A DNA stretch of 64,000 nt from contig NZ_JFHE01000014.1 of assembly GCF_000698555.1 (NCBI RefSeq), positions 62,001 through 126,000 on the forward strand, in the 5' to 3' direction. Under the pieces are notes generated by a model. That model saw nothing but the letters and a program-made list of their open reading frames with translations. It searched no databases and was not told the DNA's origin. A program made the translations under genes and the position numbers. Positions 53,630 through 62,626 of the stretch are shown piece by piece. How positions within the stretch are numbered: position 1 is the first letter of the stretch; the number at the start of each line of letters is the position of its first letter. This DNA comes from Caballeronia grimmiae (GTDB taxonomy: Bacteria; Pseudomonadota; Gammaproteobacteria; Burkholderiales; Burkholderiaceae).

Positions 53630-54391
53630 TCACGTGAGCACGAGTTCGAGTTCGCCGATGCGATCGATCGCGCCATGCACCATCGACGGCCCCTCCACGC
53701 GATACGCGCCCGTATAGGATCCGGTGGTGATGGTCCAGAAGGGCTCGACGGTCAAACCCATGCGGGAACAATGGTTGACGAGCCAGGGCAGCAATTCGCG
53801 AGGATCGCCCGCAGGATTGCCTAGCGTAGCCGGAGCAATCCCCACGCCATCGAGAGTGAGTTCGAGCCGCGGCGCGAGAAAATCGAAGCCCGGTGCGACG
53901 ACGTCGTAAGGCTCCATGCCGCTCGTGATGAGCGCGCCGTTGTTCTGCGCATCCGCAAGCTGTGCAAGCGGGTCGAGATTCGGCCATTGCGCGAAACGGC
54001 TATCGACCACTTCGAGCGCGACCGCCATGCCGCCGATTGCCGCGAACACTTCGGCGCGCGTATAGGGCTCGGATTTCGGGGGCAAGGCATAGGCGAAGCG
54101 AAACGCTATTTCGAGTTCCACCAGCACGCGAAAGAAGCTGCTGCAAGGCAGGCGCGCGGGCGACACATATACGCATTCCGCATCGATGGGTGCGCCCGTG
54201 GCAAGCGAATCGGGTGCGCGCGCGCCGATCTTCCAGGCGCCGATGCGCGCTTTCGTATCGCGCAGGACTTCGTGCTGAATGGCGTAGGCGGTGTGCGCGT
54301 CGGGGGGAAGATCGCGCTCTTCGAGCGAGTCGATCAGTTGATGCTGACGCCGCGCTGCAACGAGCTTTGCGGCGAGTGTCGATCCGGTCAT
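53630..54391 (-). CDS. 2-keto-4-pentenoate hydratase/fumarylacetoacetase-like protein
   Basis: 253 residues from ATG 54391 (GAGGA upstream), family MhpD/HpcG. Features: LPPDAHTAYAIQHEV, GAWKIGARAP, VELEIAFRFAYALPP (metal-binding Glu pair), AALEVVDSRFAQWPN and GALITSGMEP. Catalyses water addition to 2-hydroxypentadienoate-type acids in aromatic meta-cleavage pathways, but no other pathway gene is near, so the substrate is unknown. Stands alone between prkA and rbsK. Confidence 0.88.
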   Translation of the reverse strand: MTGSTLAAKLVAARRQHQLIDSLEERDLPPDAHTAYAIQHEVLRDTKARIGAWKIGARAPDSLATGAPIDAECVYVSPARLPCSSFFRVLVELEIAFRFAYALPPKSEPYTRAEVFAAIGGMAVALEVVDSRFAQWPNLDPLAQLADAQNNGALITSGMEPYDVVAPGFDFLAPRLELTLDGVGIAPATLGNPAGDPRELLPWLVNHCSRMGLTVEPFWTITTGSYTGAYRVEGPSMVHGAIDRIGELELVLT

Positions 54392-54559
54392 GTTGCTATC
54401 CTCGTGTGAACGATGACACACAGTGCAACAGTGTACGGGCTGCCGGATCGATTTGCGTTTGCCCTTGCTGGCGTCATGTAGCCACGCGACGCACGACGCT
54501 TGAACGAATCGTGAACGGACGATTGCAGCGCGTCCGCGCCTTCGCGAAGCAGGCGCCGC

Positions 54560-55504
54560 TTATTTCGACACTTCGTTCCGATGCGGAATCGACGGCTGCG
54601 CGCCTTCGCGCGTCACGGCGAGCGCGGCGGCGCGCTGGCCGAACGCGATCGCATCGGCGACGGCGCTGCCGCGTGCAAGCTCCGCCGCGAATCCGCCGAT
54701 GAACGTATCGCCGGCGGCGGTGGTGTCCACGGCCTCGACCTTCGGTGAGGGCAGGTGCCGGCCATCATCATCGCCATGAAGCAGCGCATACACGCCCTGC
54801 CCGCCCAGCGTCACGATGACGTTGCGCGCCCCCTTGGCCTTCAGCGCGTGCGCGGCGCGGCGCGCATCGTCGGGCGTGGAGATCGGAGCGCCGGTCAGCG
54901 TGCCGGCCTCGAGTTCATTCGGAATCAGATAGTCGACGAGGGGAAACCAGTCGGCGGGCAAGGCGCTCGCGGCGGGCGCGGGGTTGAGAATCGTCGTGCG
55001 TCCGAGCCTTCGCCCTGCGGCGAGCGCCGCGCGCACGGTTTCGGCCGGTGTTTCGAGCTGGCAGACGATGACATCCGCCTGCGCCAGCATGTCCTCCTGC
55101 GCGCCGATGCGCTCAGGCGTCACCTCGGCGTTGCTGCCCGCGACGATGACGATCGCGTTCTGGCTCGCGTCATCGACGATGATGAGCGCCACGCCCGTCG
55201 GCGCGTGCTCGCTCGTGGCCAGCGCCGTGCAGTCGATGCCTTCCGCTTCGAGGCTGCTCTTGAGCGTCGCGCCGTTCGTGTCGTTGCCGACGCAGCCAAT
55301 CATCGCGACCTGCGCACCGAGGCGCGCCGCCGCGACCGCCTGATTGCCGCCCTTGCCGCCCGGCACCTGCGCGAACGCGTGCCCCGCGAGCGTTTCGCCC
55401 GGCAGCGGCAGGCGCGGCGCGCGCGCGACGAGATCCATGTTGAGGCTGCCGACCACGGTCACGCGGCCGCGCGAGGTCGGGTTCGGCTTGGCTTTGTCGG
55501 TCAT
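54560..55504 (-). CDS. rbsK: Ribokinase
   Basis: 314 residues, PfkB family. N-terminal GSLNMDLVARAPRLPLPGETLAGHAFAQVPGGKGGNQAVAAARLGA (PfkB motif 1), C-terminal VDTTAAGDTFIGGFAAELARG with the catalytic Asp in AAGDTF. It phosphorylates ribose to ribose 5-phosphate. Last gene of the rbs cluster, 27 bp after the LacI-family gene. Confidence 0.95.
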   Translation of the reverse strand: MTDKAKPNPTSRGRVTVVGSLNMDLVARAPRLPLPGETLAGHAFAQVPGGKGGNQAVAAARLGAQVAMIGCVGNDTNGATLKSSLEAEGIDCTALATSEHAPTGVALIIVDDASQNAIVIVAGSNAEVTPERIGAQEDMLAQADVIVCQLETPAETVRAALAAGRRLGRTTILNPAPAASALPADWFPLVDYLIPNELEAGTLTGAPISTPDDARRAAHALKAKGARNVIVTLGGQGVYALLHGDDDGRHLPSPKVEAVDTTAAGDTFIGGFAAELARGSAVADAIAFGQRAAALAVTREGAQPSIPHRNEVSK

Positions 55505-55531
55505 CGTGTTGAGTGTTTGTCGATCGAAGGG

Positions 55532-56581
55532 TTATTCGGCGTTCACCGCGACGGTCCGGCCACGCGCGGCGCGGAACGTCTGCGGGGCCACCGCCGTCGA
55601 TTCGCGGCGCACGAGGCGCGGCGGCACGACGCGGCGGCGCGTCGGACCCGGCAGCTTACCCGTAATGCGCTCGATGAGCGTCTGCGCAGCCATCTCGCCG
55701 AGCGAGCGCACCGACTGGCCGACCGTCGACAGCGCGGGATACGTGTAGCGCGACAGTTCGACGTCGTCGAAACCGATGATCGAGCAATCCTCCGGCACGC
55801 GAATGCCGCGTTCCGCCGCCGCACGCAGCGCGCCGATGCCCATCATGTCGTTGCACGCGAAGATCGCGGTCGGCTTCATCGAATCGAAAAGTTGCGAGGC
55901 CGCCGCGTAGCCGCCCGTCGCCGAAAAGTCGCTCTGCACGATCGCGTCCGGACCGATTCCGACGCCGCTTTCGGCCATCGCGCGAATGAAGCCGTGCAGG
56001 CGCATTGCGCTCACCGCCGTTCCCGCCGGACCCGTGATGCAGCCGATATCCGAATGGCCGAGTTGCAGCAGATGCCTCGTCGCACAATACGCGCCCTTCT
56101 CGTGGTCGATCTGCACGAGATCGGCCGAGATGCCCTCGATGTTTCTATCGACGATCAAAAGCGGCTCGCGCGCGTTCGCGAGGCATTGCGCAAGCACCGC
56201 ATCCTCGCCCGCCGATGCGATCACCAGCCCGTCGATGCGCTTTTCCTGCAACACGCGCAGATAGTTGCGCTGCTTGGCGGGATCGTCGTCGGAGTTGCAG
56301 AAGAACACGCAGTAGCCGTTCTTCGCGCAGCCGTCCTCGACGCCGCGCGCCAGTTCCGCGAAGTACGGATTCGTCGCGTTCGGCACGAGCAGGCCGATCG
56401 TCGCCGTCGAGCGCGCCTTGAGCGATCGCGCAACCGCCGACGGCACGTAGTCCAGCTCGCGAATCGCCCGCTCGACCTTCGCCCGCACATCGGCGGACAC
56501 CGGCCTCGAATTGTTCACTACGTGGGACACCGTCGTAAACGACACCCCGGCAATGGCTGCCACGTCTTTGATCGTCGCCAT
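55532..56581 (-). CDS. rbsR: LacI-family regulator of the ribose operon (RbsR-like)
   Basis: 349 residues from ATG 56581 (GAAGGACG upstream). LacI HTH with hinge: MATIKDVAAIAGVSFTTVSHVVNNSRPVSADVRAKVERAIRELDYVPSAVARSL (residues 1-54). Ligand domain like RbsB (LLVPNATNPYFAELARGVED, GFDDVELSRYTYPALSTVGQ). Its position between rbsC and rbsK makes it the probable ribose regulator. A probable operator lies 65 bp upstream of rbsB. Confidence 0.9.
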   Translation of the reverse strand: MATIKDVAAIAGVSFTTVSHVVNNSRPVSADVRAKVERAIRELDYVPSAVARSLKARSTATIGLLVPNATNPYFAELARGVEDGCAKNGYCVFFCNSDDDPAKQRNYLRVLQEKRIDGLVIASAGEDAVLAQCLANAREPLLIVDRNIEGISADLVQIDHEKGAYCATRHLLQLGHSDIGCITGPAGTAVSAMRLHGFIRAMAESGVGIGPDAIVQSDFSATGGYAAASQLFDSMKPTAIFACNDMMGIGALRAAAERGIRVPEDCSIIGFDDVELSRYTYPALSTVGQSVRSLGEMAAQTLIERITGKLPGPTRRRVVPPRLVRRESTAVAPQTFRAARGRTVAVNAE

Positions 56582-56755
56582 ACATCGTCCTTCGCTTTTC
56601 TGGTCCAACTGCTCTTGTCGACCGGATACGTTCCGTGCGCACGGCCCTCCCGTACGCAATTGCCGCTCCCCGTTGCTCCACGCGTGCAAACGGAAACGCC
56701 CGGTTCCTCTTTTTTCGTCGCCACGCTGCACCGCGACGTCCTGCCGATACTGCCC

Positions 56756-57754
56756 TCAGGCGCGCTTGCGCCTGCTGCGATACGTGTCCAGCACCACTGC
56801 CACCACGATCACCGCGCCCGTGATGATTCGCTTCGTCGGCTCGTTCGCGCCGATCTGCGCGAGCCCCGCCGCGAGCACCGAGATGATCAGAACGCCGAAA
56901 AAGGTGCTGATGACCGAGCCGCGCCCGCCCATCAGACTCGTTCCGCCGATCACCACCGCCGCGATCACCTGAAGCTCCACTCCCGCGCCCGCGTTCGGAT
57001 CGGCGGCTTCGAGGCGCGAGATCTGAAACAGCGCCGCGAGCCCGGAAAGCGCGCCCATCAGCGAGAAAACGATTACCTTGTACGGCCGCGGGTCCACGCC
57101 CGCAAGCCGGACCGCTTCCTCGTTCGTGCCTATCCCTACCAGATATCGGCCGAAAATCGTCCGAGTCAAGACCCAATGCGCAATGATCATCACCGCGACC
57201 GCGATCAGGAACGCGGGCGAGATGCCGAACGCGATCGGATTCGAGAGAAAGTCGAACGCGTCGCCGATATAAGCGGTGCGCGAATTCGTCATCTGGTACG
57301 CGAGGCCGCGCGCCGCTTCCAGCACGCCGAGCGACACGATGAACGACGGAATCCGCCACGCGACCGTCACCAGGCCCGTGACCGTGCCCGTCAGCGCGGC
57401 GGCGGCAAGGCCGATCAGCGCCGCCGGAAACGCCGGCCAGTGCCACTTGAGCGCCGCGACGCTCACCACCGACGCACCGAGCGCCAGCACCGACCCCACC
57501 GAAAGGTCGATGCCCGCGATGATCAGCACGAAGGTCATGCCGATCGACATCACGACGAGATCCGGTATCTGGTTCGCGATCGTGCTGAACGTGTCGTACG
57601 TCAGAAAGTGCGAACTCAGCACTGAAAACAGCGCGATCATCGCGGCCAGCGCGCCCGCCAGTCCGATGTAGTTCGAGAACCCAAGGCGCGTGCCGGCGCC
57701 CTTCGCCGTCTTCGGTGCATCGGCTGAGAGCTTCGCGTCGGTCTGGCCCGTCAT
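56756..57754 (-). CDS. rbsC: Ribose ABC transporter permease
   Basis: 332 residues, about ten spans of the BPD_transp_2 type. Includes the N-terminal SNYIGLAGALAAMIALFSVLSSHFLT, MSIGMTFVLIIAGIDLSVGSVLALGASVVSV and VVIGGTSLMGGRGSVISTFFGVLIISVL motifs. The ATG directly abuts the rbsA stop (57755), so the two are translated together. It imports ribose with RbsA and RbsB. Confidence 0.95.
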   Translation of the reverse strand: MTGQTDAKLSADAPKTAKGAGTRLGFSNYIGLAGALAAMIALFSVLSSHFLTYDTFSTIANQIPDLVVMSIGMTFVLIIAGIDLSVGSVLALGASVVSVAALKWHWPAFPAALIGLAAAALTGTVTGLVTVAWRIPSFIVSLGVLEAARGLAYQMTNSRTAYIGDAFDFLSNPIAFGISPAFLIAVAVMIIAHWVLTRTIFGRYLVGIGTNEEAVRLAGVDPRPYKVIVFSLMGALSGLAALFQISRLEAADPNAGAGVELQVIAAVVIGGTSLMGGRGSVISTFFGVLIISVLAAGLAQIGANEPTKRIITGAVIVVAVVLDTYRSRRKRA

Positions 57755-59368
57755 TCAATGCTCCACGAAAGTGTCTTGTTCCGGCGGCTTCGCATCGGGC
57801 GCGAGCGGCTCGTGCAGCATCGCCTCGCGCTTTGCATAGCCCGCGAACGCCGCAGCGAGCAGCGCGTCCTGCGTCCAGCTGTCGCGCTCGAAGATGCCCG
57901 TCATCTTTCCCGCCGACATCACGCCGATGCGGTCGCAAATCAGCATCAGCTCGCGCAGGTCGCTCGATACCACCACGAGCGCCCGGCCTTCGCGAGCGAG
58001 CGCGCCCATCAATCCGTAGATGTCGAATTTCGCACCGACATCGATGCCGCGCGTCGGTTCGTCGAACAGCAGCACGCGGCACGCTTCGCGGCCTTCGCGC
58101 GCAAGCCAGCGGCCGATCACCACTTTCTGCTGATTGCCGCCCGACAGTTCCGACACGGCCTGCGCCGGGCCGGACGTGCGCACGCGCATCGCGTCGATCT
58201 GCCGCTGCGCAAGCGTTGCCTCGCGGCGTGCGTCGATCACGCCATGACGCGCCACCGCGCCGACATTGCCGAGTGAAACGTTCGCGGCGATGGGCAGGGC
58301 GAGCAGCAGGCCCTCGCCCTTGCGGTCCTCCGTAATGAGCGCAATGCCGTGCTTCACCGCGTCCGACGGCGACTGCACGTGCACCGGCTGCAACGTTTGC
58401 CCGTTGCGGGCGATCGACACCGTGCCCGCGTCCGCGCGATCCGCGCCGTAAATCAGGCGCATCAGTTCCGTGCGGCCCGCGCCGATCAGCCCGCTTACGC
58501 CGAAAATCTCGCCTGCGCGGACATCGAACGAAACGTCGCGCACCGCCTGGCCGCGCGTCAGGCCGTCCACTTTCAAGACGACATCGCCCAGGCGCTTCTC
58601 GCCAAGATCGATGCGCTCGCCAAGCTCACGCCCGACCATCAGCGTCACGAGCTGTTCGCTCGACAGCGCGTCCATCGGGCCGATATGGACGAGGCGTCCG
58701 TCGCGCAGGACGGCTGCCCGCTCCGCGATGCGCCGCAATTCCTCCAGCCGATGCGAGATGTACACGAGCGCCACGCCGCGCGCTTTCAGCCGCGCGATCT
58801 GCTCGAACAGCAGATCGACTTCGCGGGCGGTCAGCATCGCGGTCGGCTCGTCGAGAATCAGCACGCGGCAATCGCCGATCAGATTGCGGGCGATCTCCAC
58901 CATCTGCTGATGACCGATGCCGAGATCGCCGACGAGCGTGTCCGGATCGATTGCATCCAGCCCGACTTGCGCCATCGCGTGACGGGCGTCGTCGGCAAGA
59001 CGCTTGCGGTCGATCCAGCCGAACTTCACGCGGCCTTTCTGCGGCAGCCGGTTCAGGAACAGGTTTTCGGCGACGGAAAGCGTCGGCAGCAGATTCAGTT
59101 CCTGCATGACCATCCGCACGCCGAGCGCTTCCGCGTCGGTGCGGCTCTGGGGCGCATACGGGTGGCCCGCGAGCGTCATCGCGCCGGTGGTCGGATCGGC
59201 GAGACCGCCGATGACCTTCGACAGCGTGCTCTTGCCTGCGCCGTTCTCGCCCGTCAACGCGAGCACCTCGCCGGGCCTGAGCCCGAGCGAAACGTCGGTC
59301 AGCACCGGCTCGACATAGGTCTTGCCGATGCCCGCGACCGTCAGCACGCAGGGGTCCGCATCGTTCAT
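57755..59368 (-). CDS. rbsA: Ribose ABC transporter ATP-binding protein, double domain
   Basis: 537 residues with two ABC domains. Domain 1: Walker A TGENGAGKSTLSK, signature-position IGHQQMVEIARNL, Walker B VLILDEPTA. Domain 2 has a degenerate Walker A (GLIGAGRTELM) and full LSGGNQQKVVIGRWL and LLFDEPTRGIDVGAK. Two halves with a weak second ATP site are usual in RbsA, MglA and XylG. Follows rbsB after 170 bp containing a 15-bp tandem repeat. Confidence 0.95.
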   Translation of the reverse strand: MNDADPCVLTVAGIGKTYVEPVLTDVSLGLRPGEVLALTGENGAGKSTLSKVIGGLADPTTGAMTLAGHPYAPQSRTDAEALGVRMVMQELNLLPTLSVAENLFLNRLPQKGRVKFGWIDRKRLADDARHAMAQVGLDAIDPDTLVGDLGIGHQQMVEIARNLIGDCRVLILDEPTAMLTAREVDLLFEQIARLKARGVALVYISHRLEELRRIAERAAVLRDGRLVHIGPMDALSSEQLVTLMVGRELGERIDLGEKRLGDVVLKVDGLTRGQAVRDVSFDVRAGEIFGVSGLIGAGRTELMRLIYGADRADAGTVSIARNGQTLQPVHVQSPSDAVKHGIALITEDRKGEGLLLALPIAANVSLGNVGAVARHGVIDARREATLAQRQIDAMRVRTSGPAQAVSELSGGNQQKVVIGRWLAREGREACRVLLFDEPTRGIDVGAKFDIYGLMGALAREGRALVVVSSDLRELMLICDRIGVMSAGKMTGIFERDSWTQDALLAAAFAGYAKREAMLHEPLAPDAKPPEQDTFVEH

Positions 59369-59405
59369 ATTGGCGTAGGGTCGGTCAAAGCTGGGTCAGC
59401 ATCCT

Positions 59406-59435
59406 CGCTTGCTTCAAACTCGCTTTCTTCAAACT
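59406..59435. repeat. 15-bp tandem repeat between rbsB and rbsA
   Basis: CGCTTGCTTCAAACT followed at once by CGCTTTCTTCAAACT (one mismatch). It lies 37 bp upstream of the RbsA start codon in the rbsB-rbsA gap. Confidence 0.6.
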
Positions 59436-59538
59436 TTCGGGCTGCGTCTTTCGTCCGCGCCCGTGCGCGTTTTAACGGCACGATGGCCGCTAACTTGAGG
59501 ACGGTCGGTTCGCGCCCCCACGCTCGCGGCCTTGCGAC

Positions 59539-60501
59539 TTACTTCGTGACCAGATCGACCGGAGTTTCCACCACGGTCGACAATGTTGATTGCTTCTGAT
59601 GGCCCGCGATCGCCTTGAGCGCCACGTCGATGCCGAACACCGCCTGTTTCGCGGCGTATTGATCAGCGGTGGCGAGCACGCGGCCGTCCTTCAGCATCGG
59701 CTTGATTGCGTTGATGTTGTCGTAGCCGACCACCTGCACCTTGCCGGCCTTGCCCGCGGCGCGCACCGCCGACACCGCGCCGATCGCCATGTTGTCGTTT
59801 CCGCACAGGAGCGCCTTGACGTTCGGATTCGCGTTGAGAATCTGCGAGGCGACCGCGTTGCCCTTGTCGATTTCCCAGTCGCCCGATTGCAGCGCGACCA
59901 CTTTCATGCCGCCCGCGTCCATCGCGTCCTTGAAGCCGGCGGTGCGCTGCTGCGCGTTCGTCGTGGTCGACACGCCTTCGATGATCCCCACTTCATCGCC
60001 CTTCTTGAGGTGCTTCGCGAGATAGTCGCCGACCTGACGCGCGCCTTTGCGATTGTCCGGTCCGACGAACGGCACGTTCAGATCCTTCGACTTCAGCACG
60101 TCCTGATCGAGCCGGTTGTCGATATTCACGACGATGATCCCGGCATCCGCCGCCTTCTTGATGACCGGCACGAGCGCCTTCGAATCCGCCGGCGCGATGA
60201 CGAGCGCATCGACCTTGGAGACGATCATCTGCTCGACGATGCGGATCTGCGCGGCGGTATCCGTTTCGTCCTTGATGCCGTTGGTGATGAGATCGAACTT
60301 GGCGGCGTTCTTCTGCTGGTATTCCTTCGCGCCGGTTTCCATCGTCAGGAAGAACTCGTTGGCGAGCGACTTCATCACGAGGGCGACTTTCGGCTTGGCC
60401 GCGCCCTGCGCGAACGCGGACGACGATGCAAACGGCAACGCGGCGCACACGGCCAGCGCGACGGCAGCCGACAGAACGCGGCGGCGAACGATTGATTCCA
60501 T
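59539..60501 (-). CDS. rbsB: Ribose-binding periplasmic protein
   Basis: 320 residues from ATG 60501 (GGAGGAG 8 nt upstream). Signal peptide about residues 1-31 (VALAVCAALPFASSSAFA). Peripla_BP_4 domain: VALVMKSLANEFFLTMETGAKEYQQ, then ALVIAPADSKALVPVIKKAADAGIIVVNIDNRLD, then GDWEIDKGNAVASQILNANPNVKALLCGNDNMAIGA. Typical ribose/autoinducer-2-type sugar-binding protein, first gene of the operon. Confidence 0.94.
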   Translation of the reverse strand: MESIVRRRVLSAAVALAVCAALPFASSSAFAQGAAKPKVALVMKSLANEFFLTMETGAKEYQQKNAAKFDLITNGIKDETDTAAQIRIVEQMIVSKVDALVIAPADSKALVPVIKKAADAGIIVVNIDNRLDQDVLKSKDLNVPFVGPDNRKGARQVGDYLAKHLKKGDEVGIIEGVSTTTNAQQRTAGFKDAMDAGGMKVVALQSGDWEIDKGNAVASQILNANPNVKALLCGNDNMAIGAVSAVRAAGKAGKVQVVGYDNINAIKPMLKDGRVLATADQYAAKQAVFGIDVALKAIAGHQKQSTLSTVVETPVDLVTK

Positions 60502-60565
60502 GCGGATCTCCTCCAGTGCTTTCATTGGTGTTTTCGGTCGGGCGAAGTGGCCGGAACTGCGGATT

Positions 60566-60614
60566 GCAACGTTTGCCCGCCGTCGATTCTCGTAGCTGCC
60601 TGGCGAGCGGTCAA
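60566..60614 (-). promoter_or_regulatory. rbs promoter with LacI-type operator
   Basis: On the minus strand: -35 TTGACC (60609-60614), 17-bp spacer, -10 GAGAAT (60586-60591). GCAA-acg-TTGC (60566-60576) overlaps the expected transcript start, where a LacI-family protein would repress. It resembles GCAAACGTTTGC operators of PurR/RbsR proteins with one base missing. Confidence 0.5.
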
Positions 60615-60664
60615 ATGGGACTAACGTGTAGGAAGTGCTCCAGACGCGCCGTGCGATACGCCGC

Positions 60665-60946
60665 TCAAAGCCCCTCGACGGACTCGCCTTCGACTTCGTT
60701 GTCGACGATCTTGCGTCCATATTCGATACCGGCGCGCGTGGCATCGATCGGGCTGTCGAACGGTTCCTGAGCGGGCACGCCGAACATGGCCTCGCGTCCG
60801 CTTTCGCCCGCCGCGCTGCGCGAAATGGTCACGAAGATGTCGAAGTGGCGTGGACCGTCGTCGGGCTCGCCGCGCTCGTGCGCGCGGCGCATGGCCTGTA
60901 CGCGGATTTCGAAGCCCTTGTAGTGATCGGCGAGCGGCGTGGACAT
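60665..60946 (-). CDS. Hypothetical protein, DUF6566-like length
   Basis: 93 residues from ATG 60946 (AAGGAG upstream). MSTPLADHYKGFEIRVQAMRRAHERGEP, a central FDIFVTISRSAAG strand and C-terminal FDSPIDATRAGIEYGRKIVDNEVEG. Small alpha/beta fold, no TM, family not confirmed. Upstream of and same direction as the rbs operon, ending about 50 bp before its promoter. Confidence 0.75.
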   Translation of the reverse strand: MSTPLADHYKGFEIRVQAMRRAHERGEPDDGPRHFDIFVTISRSAAGESGREAMFGVPAQEPFDSPIDATRAGIEYGRKIVDNEVEGESVEGL

Positions 60947-61183
60947 GAGGCGGCTCCTTCTATCGTGGAAGAATTGGCGCGCAATGCGCCGAACCAATGA
61001 CTCGACCTTACGGAAACCGCCGGTCGCTCGTCTTCGCGAAAGGACGATGCAAGCGTAATGTTGCAGCGGCGTCGAATGTCACCTTATCGCACACTTTGCA
61101 GGAACCCGGTTTGCCATAATGCGCGGGCGGGTCATCGATACTCGCTGTCCTAACAAGATGTCACTTACTCAGGGAGCGTCCCC

Positions 61184-61618
61184 ATGAACATGCGAGCTAC
61201 TGCGCTCATTGCCGTGTTGAGTCTCACACTCGGCGCGAACACGGCTTTTGCTGCCAACAGCCAGCAATCGAAGATGTCCGAATGCAACAAGCAGGCGGCC
61301 GACAAGAAAGGCGATGACCGCAAGGCCTTCATGAAGAGCTGTTTGTCTGCATCGGCATCGGCATCGGCGCCTGCCGAGGCTTCCGCGCCGATGACGCAGC
61401 AGCAGCGCATGACGGCGTGCAATTCGCAGGCGTCCGGCAAGAAAGGCGACGATCGCAAGGCGTTCATGAAGAGCTGCCTGTCGAGCGCTCCGGCTGCGGC
61501 CGCTTCGGAACCGATGACTCAGCAGCAGCGCATGACGGCGTGCAACACGCAGGCGACCGGCAAGAGCGGCGACGACCGCAAGGCCTTCATGAAAAGCTGT
61601 CTGAGCAACAAGGGCTAA
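61184..61618 (+). CDS. PsiF-repeat periplasmic protein (three repeats)
   Basis: 144 residues. Signal peptide about residues 1-25 (LTLGANTAFA). Three PsiF repeats of the form M-x-x-C-N-x-Q-A-x-x-K-x-G-D-D-R-K-A-F-M-K-S-C-L, joined by Ala/Ser/Pro linkers. Each has two Cys, likely disulfide pairs in the periplasm. Known PsiF proteins have one or two repeats and are phosphate-starvation inducible in E. coli. GGGAGC precedes the ATG. Confidence 0.93.
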   Translation: MNMRATALIAVLSLTLGANTAFAANSQQSKMSECNKQAADKKGDDRKAFMKSCLSASASASAPAEASAPMTQQQRMTACNSQASGKKGDDRKAFMKSCLSSAPAAAASEPMTQQQRMTACNTQATGKSGDDRKAFMKSCLSNKG

Positions 61619-61635
61619 GCACCCCTCTCGATCCG

Positions 61636-61656
61636 GGCCGCGCTGTTCGCGCGGCC
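61636..61656 (+). terminator. Probable terminator after the PsiF gene
   Basis: GGCCGCGC-tgttc-GCGCGGCC, an 8-bp stem, then TGTCGTCTTTTCTC. The T-run is delayed by 7 nt, so efficiency is uncertain. Confidence 0.45.
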
Positions 61657-61827
61657 TGTCGTCTTTTCTCTGCTTGCCGGCCGATATTGCACTGCAACCA
61701 CGCAAGTGATTCGCGCCGCCGTCTTTTTCTCCTAAGATGGCGCGAAGGCGGCCCTTCGACAATACAAGAAATACGCCATCGGCCGCCGCTCGTCTAGCGC
61801 AGCGTCCCGCTTCGCAAGGAGGCACGG

Positions 61828-62310
61828 ATGGCATGGAAGCACAAGAACCGCTGGTTCCGCCGGTGGCTCCTGACGATCACCTTTTGGGCCGTGCCCGTGA
61901 TGATCGTTGCGGTCAACGAGGCGCGCGAGGAGATGGCCTACAACAAGGTCGATCTTCAGAAGTCGCTTGCCACGTGGGAGTTGACCGATGCACAGCGCGC
62001 AACGGGCGCCGCCGGCCGCTGTCACGGCGATCCGGACGAGGCGCGCGCCGCCGGCTGCCCCGCCGACATCCTGCTCGCCAATGCGCAGAAGCATCAGGAA
62101 GCGCTCGACGAATACGCGCATCGCAAGGCGACGCTCGCCGATTATCTTTGGCACGCCTTCGTCGGCTACTGGATAACGCCTGCCGCGTTCTTACTCGTCC
62201 TCGGCATGACGATCGGCGCGATTCGCCGTGCGCTCAGGCGGCCCGCGCAGGCGCCGCGCCCTGTCGCACCGACTCATCCGACGGAAGTAAAAACGACGAG
62301 CCATCCCTGA
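61828..62310 (+). CDS. Two-span membrane protein, unknown function
   Basis: 160 residues, AAGGAGG before the ATG. TM1 at about residues 13-30 (LLTITFWAVPVMIVAV) and TM2 at about 116-133 (WITPAAFLLVLGMTIGAI), with a soluble periplasmic loop holding two Cys (GRCHGDPD, AAGCPADI) that could form a disulfide. C-terminus basic and Pro-rich. No family is recognised. Confidence 0.78.
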   Translation: MAWKHKNRWFRRWLLTITFWAVPVMIVAVNEAREEMAYNKVDLQKSLATWELTDAQRATGAAGRCHGDPDEARAAGCPADILLANAQKHQEALDEYAHRKATLADYLWHAFVGYWITPAAFLLVLGMTIGAIRRALRRPAQAPRPVAPTHPTEVKTTSHP

Positions 62311-62626
62311 GTCTGCGCCGGGTACGGTCGTTGCTACTGCCAACGGCGGCGTTCCTGTAACACGCGCAAAAGGGTGCGGCGCAATTAGTGCATGGCGGAT
62401 GCGACGCCTGCGGCAAACTGACCAGTCGATCGATGAGCTTTCAGATAACGTTCGGAAAACTTGACGTTTTGCCGCTGGCAGCATGCAATGGATGGACATC
62501 GCCGATGTCCCGTTCGTGTGACTCGCGCTCATCGGCCGGGTCTCGCGTTTCGTTGTCGCTGTGCTATAACTTGGCGTGCCTCACCCTCCCGCTCTATGGG
62601 GTTTCCTAATTCCACGATGGAGAACA
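62311..62626. other. Spacer upstream of the SYLF gene
   Basis: 316 bp. It contains the dyad GGACATC-gcc-GATGTCC (62494-62510) and a -10-like TATAAC near 62,565. No coding-like frame. Confidence 0.5.
62494..62510. promoter_or_regulatory. Inverted repeat upstream of the SYLF lipoprotein
   Basis: GGACATC-gcc-GATGTCC, perfect 7-bp arms, 3-bp centre, 116 bp before the start codon. Position upstream of the -10-like TATAAC suits an activator or repressor site. Confidence 0.45.

Noticed and set aside
54755..57625. A 956-codon open frame on the plus strand across rbsK, rbsR and rbsC
   Set aside because: It runs antisense to three clear genes and is an artefact of high-GC codon use; translated product is Arg/His-rich and matches no family.
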